A DNA stretch of 64,000 bases, from the NCBI GenBank assembly GCA_903813345.2, contig CAIIXF020000008.1:3293341-3357340 (forward strand), read 5' to 3'. Shown one piece after another: positions 32,507-44,700 of this stretch (within the stretch, counting starts at the first letter, position 1; every line of letters starts with the position of its first letter). The translations under genes and the position numbers were made by a program. The DNA comes from Owenia fusiformis. Its lineage: Eukaryota > Annelida > Polychaeta > Sabellida > Oweniidae. Under the pieces are notes generated by a model. It ran no database searches. It saw only the letters and a list, made by a program, of their open reading frames with translations, and was not told the DNA's origin.

Positions 32507-35500
32507 TTATAGAGCTATAGCTGCAGCTCTTGTTTTTAACATGTGTTTGACACTTAACATTATCTTCACATACATTCTGTAGTCTAATGCTTCATTTTTT
32601 CCTAGTAAGACCTCAATTTTTTCAACCATATTATATCCATCAAATATTCTGTCACTTAAAACTGCCAACAAGTCACTCCTACTTTCATGAAGTTCAAGGC
32701 AATCTAAGAGAAAATGCCTTGTCGTTTCATTTGTCATCCCACACAGAGGACAAATGGTGTCATAGTTGAGTGGGAAAGCACCTGTTAGCAGTTTTACCAT
32801 ATCCCTACACATCCCTATGTATTTACAATTCGATTGACAGATTCTCCACCATACGCATGGTTTTATCGTAACTTGTATCGTTCTATAAACGCTAAGTCTG
32901 TTAGATATGTTACATAACAAGTGCCATCTGTCTTCTTCATACTGCATTATGCGTGCTTTAACAATCCGTTTCCACGCACATTTGGGCATCAGGTCATAAT
33001 TCAAAAAATATTCATCAATATATCGCCATAAATTGTATCTTGTCACAAGGTTCAAAACTGCATTTATTACTGAATAGTTGCTATACAACTTTGAATGTTC
33101 AGAAATTGACTTCCATCTAAAGAACTCAATTATAAAAATCATTTTATACACACATGTGGTTGGTAGATTTAGGATACACCACAGAAACATTAACTTTTTT
33201 GTATCTATGACCGCACGAATCCTCGACCAGCCCAGTTGTGCCAAGGAAGCTTCGTTATGCACATTACATGGCAATTGTTGAATACGTTTTGCTATTTGTC
33301 TATGTGTCAATTCAAGGGAATCATAATCACATTGTTTCAATGGCAGGATATCCATACCGTATGTCATGGATGGTACCGATATGGACCAATGTAAAATAGA
33401 GGCCGTCAGTGGATTGTATTCGAAGGAGTCACTGCTGAGAAGCCCCACCCCCGCGTTGATAGCCCTTCTAGCCTTTCCCATTGCATTATCAATATGTTGT
33501 TTCAAGTTACCATTTGTATTTAAAATGAGACCCACATGTGTACATTCTCTGACATGATCCATTTTATCTGGTCCAAGGTAAAAACACAAGTCTTTGCGGC
33601 CCTGTCTCTCTTTAGTGCAAACCATCAACGTTTTTGACTTCCCAGGGTGGAAGGTGAAACGCCATCGCGTACTGAAACGATATGCTATGTCCAGTAATGT
33701 TTGTAAGGACCTTGGGAACACAGCCATGAGGATCAGGTCATCGGCGTATGTGGGTGAGGTTACATTAATATTGCCGATTCTGCATCCAGCATTGCTTTGT
33801 TCGAGTTCCTTTAAGAGGCTATTTGTGAAACGCATATAGAGCATCAAACTACAGACACCCCCCTGATGGACTCCCTGGTTAATGAAGAAAGGATCAGACA
33901 TAGTTTTCCCACTCTAACCCTGCATTGATAATCCGAATACCAAATTTTCAAAATTCTCCATATTTTCCCCTTGAAACCTTGGTTAAAGAGTGTATACAAC
34001 AACCCATCTATCCAGACAGAATCGTAACATTTTTTAATGTCCAATGATGCTATATATGTATCACTACCCCTGTCCGCATTATGCGCGACAGTCTCCCGCA
34101 CGACCATCGATGTGTGGATACAAGAAGTACCATCTATTGCTGCCCCTTGCAGACAATGTATCGGTTCAATGTTATTATCGGCCTTAACTCGTGCTATGTA
34201 TAAATTTTCAAATAGTTTGCTAAATATGGTCATTAACGTGATACCCCTATGGTTATCTTTTTCTAAAATATCTTTGTTCCCTCCTTTGAATAACGTTATT
34301 AAGACCCCTATTTTAAAAGAATCCGGAAAGAACTCATTTTCGATTATAGCATTGAATAGATACGTTAAGACCGAGATTAACCTTGTACCACCGTACCTTA
34401 TATGCTCTGGGGTGACAAGATCGTGCCCCGGTGCTTTATTTAATCTCAATCTATCTATAGCAGCGATAACTTCGACTTCCGAAAACGGTTCCTGTAAATT
34501 ATCGTCAGTTTGGGTGCGCGTTAATTGATCAATTCTATGAATTGCGCCTTCGACCTCTTGCTTAAAGCCGTTATCAAAAACAGGATTATTTGCAGGTGTA
34601 TAAAGTTTTTGAAAGTACGCTTTCCACTCGTTACAAATATCTACTTCCGTGTCTAAAATACTACCATTGTCACCCCTCAATTGTAACACATTTTTCCCAT
34701 TCCCCTTTCGTTTAGTTTTAACTAACCGCCAGAAGTCATTAATATTAATATTGCCCGATACGTCTAGCTCTCTCTGTGTTTCCATTGCATGTTCGTATTG
34801 TTTATTCCTGAGCAGTTTTCTAAACTCGCGTTTCGCGTTTTTATAAATAGCATAGTTTCGACCCGTTCTCGGTTTTCCACTTTCCCGCCAAGTATGATAT
34901 GCAATCATTTTCTGTTTATACATAACTTTCAATTCCGGGCACCAATAGGGTTTAATGTGTTTACGAAATTTCCCTTTGGGTAGATTGTTGTGCGAAGTAT
35001 CTTTTAAGAGCTTAGCAAGTTGATTGAAGTAATTGCTAATTTGTTTGTTTGATAACGAGGGGGTCCTACTCAACTCATTTTCTATATCTATAAGTTTACT
35101 TGAAACCACATCAGTGAACAAGGATTTAATTTGACTTTCACTGATCTTATTCCATTTTACATTAACTGCCCTCAATGCCTCAAGGTTACCCTTACAAAAC
35201 ACTGAATTTGTCGCCGCAATAGTCAAAGTTAAAGTTAAGGGGAGGTGATCAGATGTGTTCAGTAGGGTCTCCTCGTGTACTTCACATGTAACACAGCATC
35301 TTATAAGAGGTGCTGTAACTAATATATGATCAATATACGTATTTATGTTGGGTTCTTTATAAAACGTGTACTTGGGTCCATTACGACAATCTGACATATC
35401 AGCACATATCAACCCATTCCTTAGCATAAAATTATACAAGAGTCTACCATTTTTTGAGTGGTCCCCTTGACCCATGTCGGTCACCAAATTCCCAAGATTA

Positions 35501-35994
35501 GCATTCATGTCCCCTACAATGATGACCTCACCGATACCCCTGACTTGTTGCAGACATTCGTCAAGTGTATCTAACACAACATCAAAACTGTCCCTTACAC
35601 AAGTAGGTTGAGGTAAGTACACTGACAGAATATGCATAAAACAATCATTCCATCTAACTTTAAGTCCTACTATTCTGTCCGATTCGAAATACACTGGCAT
35701 TGCATTGATGTTCTTTCTATAGAGGATCCCAACCCCGCCATGCCCTATATGAGAACCCTTATTCAATGGCTCTAAACCGCTACTACTGACTCCTATACCA
35801 AAGAAATCCTCGTGTAATTCACTCAATGTTCCAATTTCATTTGGATATAACCAATGTTCTGATATACAAATAATATCGGATGAATTACACAGTTCACGTA
35901 CATAATGTCTTTTTGTACTAAGACAATTCACGTTATAACCCGTGATGGATAGCAATGTCATAATAAAATGTATATAAAACATATTTACAAGCAT
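32507..35994 (-). pseudogene. LINE ORF2: APE endonuclease and reverse transcriptase, frameshifted
   Basis: The first ATG on the - strand is at 35994, 32 bases after the ORF1 stop; the frame is open from further upstream. Endonuclease motifs are ISEHWLY, VGDMNANLG and TSDHLPL. RT motifs are LDIKKCYDSVW (A), NQGVHQGG (B) and TYADDLIL (C). The C-terminus has CPLCGMTNETTRHFLLDC, a CCHC knuckle. The frame breaks once near 33900, in a short A run between the RT palm motifs A and B. Upstream reading then stops at 33844, while the downstream frame runs to 32507. One lost base would explain it, so the insertion looks fairly young. The enzyme would nick target DNA and prime cDNA synthesis. Confidence 0.9.
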
Positions 35995-36026
35995 GTTTCT
36001 TGCATAAGCTACAGGCAGAAGTCGTT

Positions 36027-37637
36027 TTAGCAATCGTCCCAATCAGACCATCTTTTTGACGTATAGCCTGGCCACATCCTATCATCCTTGTCGGCGTTGT
36101 TAACGCTGTCATCGGTACTATAACCGGCGATGTCAACATCTTCACGGTGTTGATCATTATCATTGATTCTGTCGTATGTCCTCTCATAGGATGTTCCGCG
36201 CCAAAATCCACCACGCGGCGTTGATCCGTAGTTACGACGTGTACGTGTTGGAGGCTCGCGTGACCACTCCCTACACGTGACGTTTTCGGGCCAAAGGGAA
36301 TCGCTCAGCATCACATCGCGCTGCGTATCGGGTATTGTCATTTTTATGCCGAAAGTATCACTACTGACCCGATTACGGATGATATATGAGTTCATTACAC
36401 GTACTTTGTTATGCCTAAGATGGTCGTTGACGGACGCCATGACTTCAGCGAATGATGATTCAGGAGGGCAAAAGATATTGCCAATGTACATTTGAATCGT
36501 TTTAACGGGTTTCATGCCCATAAAAAGTCTGCTCCTGTTAATCCTAGCATTAGCCGTACGTTTAAAATTAAAACATTGCTCCGACTCCGTACTTGTCCTC
36601 CGTGTTTGTTCCGTGCGTCTTTTAGATTTCCTACTCTGATGCATAATCCAGTCATTATCTCCCTTTGCAGGCGGGGATTTGATAGCATCCGCGTAAGACG
36701 CACTCGAAGAATTTGTACTGCTACTTGCTTCCAAAGGAAGCCGCGAAGTTTTCCCGTTCGGCCATGCCTGTTTTGTGTTGTTATTGTTTACATCCTGGTT
36801 AGGCTTACATGAAGGAGTCTCTGATTCGGCGCTCAAGTTTTTACCACTACTCACTTTCGCGCCTTTTTCTGGATCACCTTGATTCGAGGATAGGCCTTGA
36901 TTTTGACTGCTTGTAACTTGTAAATTGGCTCCATTTTCAGATTCGATAGAGTCTATAGTTATGTAGGAGCAATCAATGACCTTGTTTAGCCTGTCCAGTT
37001 CAGCTTCACATGATGCAATTTTATCGGCCCTGGATTTCGAATCCGTCTCCAAATCCTGTACTTTTTTGCATAAATATTCAATCTTAGCGTCCCTGCTCTT
37101 CATCTCTTTCTTAAGATCAGTCATTTCAGAATGTAAGAGTTCAAGTTTAGATTGCAAGTCGAGAAACTTTGCATCCATTGGCCTTTGTTTTTGACTATCC
37201 AATATATTCTGTGACGTTGTCACATCTGGGACAACGCTTCTGGATGTGACAACATTTCTTGGGAACGTTGTTGAAAGACCTGATACGTAAACGTACATAC
37301 CGTAGATATCGTCTCCAACTAAATTCAGCTTTGATTTCCCGTCCCGTCGTGTCACCTTTTTCAGCACAGGTTTATTCCCACCTAAATCAGGTCCATATTT
37401 TTCAATGCATTCATTCAATAATTTCGTCTCGCACGATTCGAACAATATATCTCTACAGCTTTCCAGTTGATCAGCTTCAAAATCCATCAGGAGTTCGTCA
37501 ATAACGTCATCTTTAGCCCTATCTTCCACTGTAGTAAGGACTCTTACAATATTTGCATCTATCCTTGCAAAACAAGACAAAGCGTCTCCGTGATCGACCG
37601 CGTTCGCCATCTTGGAATCTATGCCTCTACACTTCAT
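36027..37637 (-). CDS. LINE ORF1 (nucleic-acid-binding protein), intact
   Basis: A 536-codon ORF with ATG at 37637. Regions: an N-terminal folded segment (about 12-120, function unknown), a coiled coil (about 156-221, ELLHSEMTDLKKEM), a low-complexity Ser/Asn linker (about 230-320), a basic patch (QSRKSKRR), and an RRM-like domain (about 370-460, IQMYIGN to CREW) with an Arg/Asp-rich tail ending WDDC. Coiled coil plus RRM-like domain is a common LINE ORF1 layout, forming the RNA-binding part of the retrotransposition particle. The related LINE at 59718-60596 keeps only the linker and RRM part. Confidence 0.85.
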   Translation of the reverse strand: MKCRGIDSKMANAVDHGDALSCFARIDANIVRVLTTVEDRAKDDVIDELLMDFEADQLESCRDILFESCETKLLNECIEKYGPDLGGNKPVLKKVTRRDGKSKLNLVGDDIYGMYVYVSGLSTTFPRNVVTSRSVVPDVTTSQNILDSQKQRPMDAKFLDLQSKLELLHSEMTDLKKEMKSRDAKIEYLCKKVQDLETDSKSRADKIASCEAELDRLNKVIDCSYITIDSIESENGANLQVTSSQNQGLSSNQGDPEKGAKVSSGKNLSAESETPSCKPNQDVNNNNTKQAWPNGKTSRLPLEASSSTNSSSASYADAIKSPPAKGDNDWIMHQSRKSKRRTEQTRRTSTESEQCFNFKRTANARINRSRLFMGMKPVKTIQMYIGNIFCPPESSFAEVMASVNDHLRHNKVRVMNSYIIRNRVSSDTFGIKMTIPDTQRDVMLSDSLWPENVTCREWSREPPTRTRRNYGSTPRGGFWRGTSYERTYDRINDNDQHREDVDIAGYSTDDSVNNADKDDRMWPGYTSKRWSDWDDC

Positions 37638-38269
37638 GGTTGAATTATGACCCTAATAAGTGGCCTATACATCAATACAGTGCTGAATATAGGTCAACAA
37701 GATACTAGTGTGCATATAAATGTAATAATTGAAGCAGAATACTCATTTTGAAAAATCAGATGAATTATTTTTTTCCCATGGGGAGATCCCAATGGAGGGT
37801 GTATAAGGTCCTTTTGGCTTGTTATTAGTGTCTTGATCTTAAGAATTTTATTCAAAAATAACCCCTTGGAAATGAAAGGGTCAATTTAACAACTCTGTAG
37901 CCACCAAAGCTCCATAATCGTATGATCCGTATTTCTGACACTCCGCTTTCAATTATCCGAGGGGCGATCAGAAAATATTGCACCGTTGGCTCTTATTTCA
38001 TCAATATTAACTCTTTCTACGTAATTCTTTCACACAATATAACTTGTATATTGAACATAACACTGACAAAGTTTCATTGTTTTTTGACATCACATTTTCA
38101 TGTTATTGGTTGCCATGGTTAATAAGGTAGTGTCAGGGTGGATGTGATATTTTATTATGTTTTTTTCAATTGTCGACAATCACTATCCATGCATAATGTC
38201 AAACATGTATTCCTTAACATTTTCTTATGTTCACATTACTCCTGAATCAATCCTACACCTACACACCAG
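37638..38269. other. LINE 5' flank and unassigned DNA
   Basis: May include the LINE 5' UTR, but no promoter motif or target duplication can be matched to the 3' end. No gene is seen. Confidence 0.35.
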
Positions 38270-38279
38270 CTACACACTT

Positions 38280-38711
38280 TCTATTACCCTTGATCCAATC
38301 TTCAAATACATGGATCCGGAGCAGTCCATCTTTACCGACTTTGTAGAATTCATGGGTAAACTGGTGGATAATTTCCTCACTATTTTCAAATTGAATTTCA
38401 TGTGAATGGTTTTTAATTGTTGGAAAAAGATATAAGTCACATCAAGCCAAATCTGGGTATGCTGCATGGCTTACACGCCCACAACCAATTGTATCAATCT
38501 TATCTTGGATTAGATTTGCTCTATGTGGGGGCACATTGTCGTGATATATGATGAAGACGGAACTTCCTGAGAAAGCAGAGGCCTTGCTTCTTCCAGATGG
38601 TATGCAGAAAATGATTTTGTATAACCTACTTTCAAGACAATAGCGTGTCAGGACACACGATGACATCATATCTATGACATCACATTGACATAAAAAGTAC
38701 CTGTAAATCAC
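38280..38711 (-). pseudogene. Decayed mariner transposase (C-terminal part)
   Basis: The - strand reads HDNVPPHRANLIQDKI, then SHAAYPDLA, a TGA stop, then CDLYLFPTIKNH and FENSEEIIHQF. This matches the mariner DDE block around the second and third catalytic Asp (HDN, then YPDLA-CD). Internal stop and missing N-terminal half show it is dead. It lies 150 bp from a TA-flanked palindrome with mariner-like ends (38863-39730), though it is not inside it. Confidence 0.75.
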
Positions 38712-38862
38712 AGAAGTGAGTAACTCCCATAATTATGTCGTATTCTTTCGTATTCATGATTTATGATATTATTCATGATTCAATAAATACTATTCAGTTT
38801 ATACTGTCTGTATACTTTTATCCTCTGTGAAACCTTTCATTCATCAACGTGAAGAGAATATA

Positions 38863-39730
38863 CAGGGTGGGCCAATAAAAATTGGAACATTTTCCTTTTT
38901 ATTCAATTTTCTTTATTATTGCAGTTCAGTTCACAAGAATTCAGATAATGGTAAAATGATTATTTGTGAAAATGTTAAAGATACAAATATGTGTGTATGA
39001 TTACTTTTGGCTTGTCATGGTCGTGATCTGTATACTGTGTGCGTCATGAAAACTTTCCAAATTTTCTCTGCTTGAGACATCATTGCTCAAAATATAGTAT
39101 CTCATACCATACAATATATGCCCTTGAAATGGTCTCAACACAATTTCCATCAATTAAAACATATGTAGTTATCTCTAGGAGATGCTAGACATGTCTCCCT
39201 TGGATAATATAGATTAACTGACCTCAGCTTATTTTCAAAACTGGCACAATATGCGCCCACCTGAACAATCAGTCTTGGCTGTATTTGACAGTCATACATG
39301 GCTTAAATCACAGGTTTTGAGACATATTGTGCCAATTTTGAAAAGAAAGCTGAGGTCAGTTAAGCTATATTATCTAAGGGAGACGTGTCTTGTTTCCCCT
39401 AGAGATAACTACATATGTTTTAATTGATGGAAATTGTGGTGAGACCATCAGACCATCTGAAGGGTGCATATTGTATGGTATGAAAGATACTGTATTTTCA
39501 GCAGTGATGCCTCAAGCAGAGAAAATTTGGAAATTTTTCATGACACACACAGAATACAGATCATGACCATGACAAGCCAAAAATAATCATACATACATAC
39601 TAGTATTTTTATTTTTAACATTTTCACAAATAATCATTTTACCATTATCTGAATTTTCATGGATTGAACTGCAAAAATAAAGGCAATTGAATAAACAGAA
39701 AAATGTTCCAATTTTTATTGGCCCACCCTG
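38863..39730. mobile_element. Giant TA-flanked palindrome (mariner-type foldback)
   Basis: CAGGGTGGGCCAATAAAAAT at the left and its complement at the right, TA outside both. The two halves are inverted copies over roughly 400 bp each, meeting around 39280. Differences are scattered single bases and small indels. Blocks such as AACTACATATGTTTTAATTG pair across the centre. There is no ORF. Shares the terminal motif with 14643-14771 and 23119-24184. Confidence 0.88.
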
Positions 39731-41413
39731 TATGCACTGTTGATCACTTGGTTCCTAATTGATATACATGTCAATGTGCTTGATTTTAGGAAGTATTCTT
39801 CCAACCTGGTCGCAGCCACTTCCGCGAAATAAAAGGCATATATCGATATATATTATCATTCACAGGAGCATTAATTCTTACGGTTGTGTGAAGTGATTTC
39901 ATTCTGGTAATATGGGAAATATTTACAACCTAATGGTAGAATATATTTTACACAATACACTAAATGTATGTCTGGCTCCAATGATGCAACCCTCTTTTTG
40001 TAAAACAACTTTCGAATCACAGTCGAACTTTAGCAGCACTTTTTGTTTTGATTGAGTGCCAAAATGAAGTAAACAATGGGGTACTATTGGTTCTATTTGG
40101 TATGCACCTTTAAGTTTTATAGAAATTACAAATACCTGTAGATGTTCAAATTGTGATTTCTGCCTTTGCCATAATTTGAGTCATTTCTGAATCGTTGATA
40201 TGTCCTATATTCACACTTTCTTAGGATATCCTTTTTGATAAAAACTGATACAGCTTTCTGAAAATTCATTTTGAACGATTTGAAGTGAATACTAGTAATG
40301 CATTGATTGATGCATGGCCCCCAAAGCAGGTTGCAAGACAAGAATGATTCCTCCCTTCCTGACGCTGATTTCATTGTCTCACATAAGAGCGCTTAACTTA
40401 GAAATATCGATGCATTATTAGTTGCTAGGGTCTAACGATAGCACGACCATTGTTTTGGATAATATTTTAATAGTTTCTGTGATATTCATAGAATAGCATG
40501 TCAAAACAAAAAAAAACATTAGTACGTGGCAAGTGGAAAAATACAATCGTTTTTTTGCACCTTTCCACTCAACCATCTGATACGGCACGATATCCTTAGG
40601 TTTATGAATTTCTGCCCGATAACACATGCTTTACACAGTTATAGATTATATAGCATATTGAAAATGAAATGTACGATAAAATAGTAATAAATAATGTATA
40701 TATGAATCCCGTTAAGTAATAATGCCTCGACATGACCACATATGACGTTAAACTTTGGATAATTAAAGGATACACCCTTGTTCAATTATTTGATTTTGAA
40801 AAAATCCAAAACATTCGGAGACGTGATTGCAAATTGTAATGTCCATGACAATGTTATCAATAAAGTATCGCCGCAAACTTCTATGTATATGGCCTCAATG
40901 CAATATCATGATTGACCACTGGCCTTCAACATTGATTTTAAATGAGTCTGTTACATCCTCGCTCAGGATGACCCTTGTCTATCCCTTTTATATACTTTGG
41001 GTAGACAATGTTATACATCCAGAAACGATACAAAATGTTAAAAAAAACTTTTGTGGAATTTCTTTTTTCAAGGATTCATCAAATGTCGGTTAGATAGAGA
41101 AGGTGAAGGACATGACATCAGGGCATTGTTTCAAGGTATTAAAAATAAGTAATTGACAATCAAGATGCATACTACATATCATGTTGTCCGAATACATCAT
41201 TTTCTTCCTATTCACATATTTATCATTAAAGGAAAGCTCGATGAATAAATATTTCCTGCCGATTAAATAAATATGTTTTTCTCGTTTGTTACATTAAGGA
41301 AGTAAGCGATCAAACATACCTGACGTTTTTATTGGAACTTTTTTATAACGAATATTAACATATTGGTAATAGTAAAAAGTCAAAGGATAATCCAATGTGT
41401 AGTTTAGATAGAT
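39731..41413. other. Intergenic region upstream of the metalloprotease
   Basis: No gene or repeat is recognised. ORFs of 69-88 codons (40126, 40418, 40827) have no motif. The promoter is presumably in the last few hundred bases, but I cannot identify one. Confidence 0.4.
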
Positions 41414-41738
41414 ATGTTTCGTACTTCAGTCTTAGTGATATTATACCTTGTTAGTGTTATATGCATCTCGGCAAAGGAAAACCGGGGGGATTACAAATGG
41501 AATATTCCCAGGGACGGCGATGATGAGGATATCCCGCCTTATAAAGGGCAAGTGGACGATTCGACGGATAAGATAATGTTAAAGAAGCAACAGAATATGC
41601 GTCGTAAAATGTCAGTAACGTTTCGCAAACCTAAAATGACTAGACCCGGAGGAAGATTGACAGAGAGGAAGAGAATGTCTGACCCGAGCTTAGATTTGGA
41701 TGAAGGGCCCATACTAGATGATCTCCTTTACAAAACAG
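41414..41738 (+). CDS. Metalloprotease exon 1 (signal peptide, propeptide start)
   Basis: 108 codons plus one base. A hydrophobic leader is followed by an Asp-rich segment (RDGDDEDIPP) and basic stretches. Donor CAG|GTAAAC at 41738/41739. Reading through would stop soon after in the intron, so splicing is needed to reach the catalytic exon. Confidence 0.88.
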
Positions 41739-44700
41739 GTAAACATTTCGGATAAAGCCATCTGTAAATTGCTTTGGTAATAAGACATTTTCTTAATCGA
41801 AGCTTCAAATTTAAAAAGCATGGAGGGTAACGTTTATACATTATGATGTTTCAACAAATAAGTAAGTAATGAATTCTCTCTTAATACAAATAAGGTAAGC
41901 TTCATATCGACTTAAATAAGCATGACAACAATACAAGGCAAAATGCAACTATAAAAGCTGTTGACATAGCGTTCCGGTAAAATTAGCATTGTCATATATA
42001 TGTTGTTCATATATAAATGATATATTAACAATTTTAAAAGTGCATTTTAAGTAAAACAATACAATTATTGATGTAGGGTACAATTAATTTACACATTTGT
42101 CATAAAAGCAATTTGTTTCGATTGTAACGTTATTAATCGGTCCATGAAAACAATTAATAATTTGGTCAAGCATATATCTGTCACTACAAAATCCGAACCT
42201 TATCACAGGAATGGCCTGTAACATTGAGACAGGTGCTATAAATAAATGAACTATGATTCCCCACCCAAAGTCAAATGGATGTATGATTTGATTCAACATA
42301 TTCAATATTTTGAATATAAATGTAATTTTCAGGAAGGATACGAGTAGATAAGAAAATGGAAATTGTATAAACCTGAGGTTCAACTGAATTTCATTGGAAA
42401 GACATCGTCACTCCTAAGTTTTCTCAGTCAATTGCAATTAGAACTTCTAAATCGGTACATATTTAATCAGAAATTGGTATCGAGATCCATGGGGATGTTT
42501 TGACCTCCATTGTCCTTATGGCCGTGATGATATGCTATATTGATTTGTCTCCTAGAAAAGGCAGACTACTTCGTTAAACCCAGAGCAACAAACTCATTAG
42601 TGCATTTAATGAGTGTTTTATCACTTTCTCGTTGACGGATGGATAAAATATAATAAATTGAAAAAAGTAGAATTCCTACTTACCAAATCTATCCTACGAG
42701 ACGTACTGTTTGAGGATGATAAGAGTGGACACCACGAGAACCTTACCTCTGAAGAAAATAGAAAAACATAGAAAAAGTATATCATAGTACTTATCATGGG
42801 CTTTCAACAAGTTGAAAGCCCATGTACTTATGAATAAAAACTTTATGGAAAAGTTTTGACATGACAAAGGGAATGGTAAATAATTCAGGATCATATTAGT
42901 ATTAGTTCTTAAAGTGGAACGACTGGTACTCCTTTTTTTCAAAACAAGTGGCATGTAACGAAAAGCTGACAAATGATTAACGAATACCATAATCGACATC
43001 GCCTCATACAATTTAAAATCAAGCATTATTCTAAATGACACGATGGACAGTTATAATAGGATTATGGTAGTTTCAATGTGATCGCTCGTGGTAAAAATTC
43101 CATCCATCAAGCAACGTCAAATAATTCTACTTATCATTAAACTCCGTTTGGCAAGCTGTGATATTAATGTAGGAAGTGCCAGGACATACACATTGTAGTA
43201 ATATGAACATTATAAGTGCAGCTAAACATGAACATTTTACCCTACATATATCCATGCGGTTCTAGCATCGACCGTTAATTTGAATTTTTGATCTACCAGA
43301 TGTTTGAAAATCAAGGATTATGAGTCTCATATTGCACATTTTTCTTCAAACTTGTTCCATTCTAACCATAACAAAAATGACTTTCTGTTGGAACATTATT
43401 CTGTTATACAGAGTCACTACTTCCAGCTGCATTTTGGCCCGCATTTTGGTCCTCAGGTGTGAGAAGGGCTTCTAACATTTAGGGACCAAAACGCTGCTAA
43501 AACGGGAGACTTTTCACAATAAAGCATTGTACCGACAGAGAGTTTTGTTTTGCTTTGAATGGAACAAGTTTGAAGAAAAATGGAGCAGTATGAGACTCGC
43601 AATCCTTAATTTTCAAACATCTGGTAGGTCAAAAATTCAAATTAACGGTGGAAGTTAGTACCTCGTGGGATTTGTATTTCCATCATTGACAATTTGCGCA
43701 TACCTTATGTGGGGGGGGGGCTTATGTTTACACATAAAATGCAAAATGGCCCAGCGAAATCTTTTGAACTATAAAAAGATGGTTCTTCAAAAGTCACATT
43801 TTGAAATTACCGCCACCTTCTCGACCGCCCTTTTTAACCTAGCAGCGTCTTGCCTTGTAAGTGGAAACTCTACTTTCCTACTCTTCTTTGCAAATTATCC
43901 CTCTCGTGAGAATCTCTAAAATCCAGCAACAATAGAATATCGTTTTGAATAAACATGTTACATAGAGTATGCATATTTTTTCTTTATTTGTCAAATTTTC
44001 GAGATCAGGTAAATTAAAATGACGTCTATTTGAAAATTCACATGACTTTGGGGCATATCGGCCAACAAAGATTATAACACACAAAAATCTGAACAAATGA
44101 ACAAGAACAATTGATTTTCAAACACAACGATTATAACATTTGGTTCGTACCTTATTTCCTTCCGAAACATATCGAATGACTAGAATTATAGTAGGGGTTA
44201 TACTTTATCTGTCTAAGGTTTGAACGTCTGTGATAAGATGTGTGTGGACAAGTCTTGTAATTCATTAATCTTGGTTTTAAAACCCATGTAATAGAGGGTG
44301 GGCTGTTTTGCCCCACCCGTGAGCCGTTTTGCTCCACTCTCAACATTGTTTTTGACTCCTGAAAAATCACAGAAAATAGTACTAGACAAGTATAAAACAT
44401 TCGAAAATGTAAACCACAACCCATTGATAAATTGGAACATCAAAGTGAGAGGTGATTGACTGATAAAAATACCCCGTACGGAAAAACTTAAAATTTAATT
44501 TTTAGGGTCGTTTTGCCCCATGTTTCCCTAATTCCAAAGTAGGTCGTACAAAGGGGACAATCAATCAAGATAAGTATAGGATCATTCAAAAGGTAAACAG
44601 TCGACCCACATCAGTTTAGAGGCATGCAAATGGACACTCAATCCTAATGAGTATAGGGCCATGCAAAGGGATACTTAATCCTAATGAGTATAGGGTCGTG

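Larger units (their letters stand above)
32363..37637 (-). mobile_element. LINE (APE-type non-LTR retrotransposon), nearly full length
   Basis: On the - strand: ORF1, ORF2, a 3' UTR of about 120 bp, and a tail made of a short tandem repeat instead of poly(A). On the + strand the tail is TTTATG repeated about four times (32363-32387). ORF2 has an APE endonuclease, a reverse transcriptase and a C-terminal CCHC knuckle, without RNase H. That order and the microsatellite tail fit the CR1/Jockey-related group; I cannot fix the clade. One frameshift in ORF2 makes this copy defective. The 5' UTR boundary above 37637 is not resolved. Confidence 0.88.

Noticed and set aside
36027-36042. ORF2 of the - strand LINE starting at 36042
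   Set aside because: That codon is TTG; the first ATG in frame is at 35994.
33366-37504. + strand ORFs up to 163 codons
   Set aside because: They are antisense shadows of the LINE ORF1 and ORF2.
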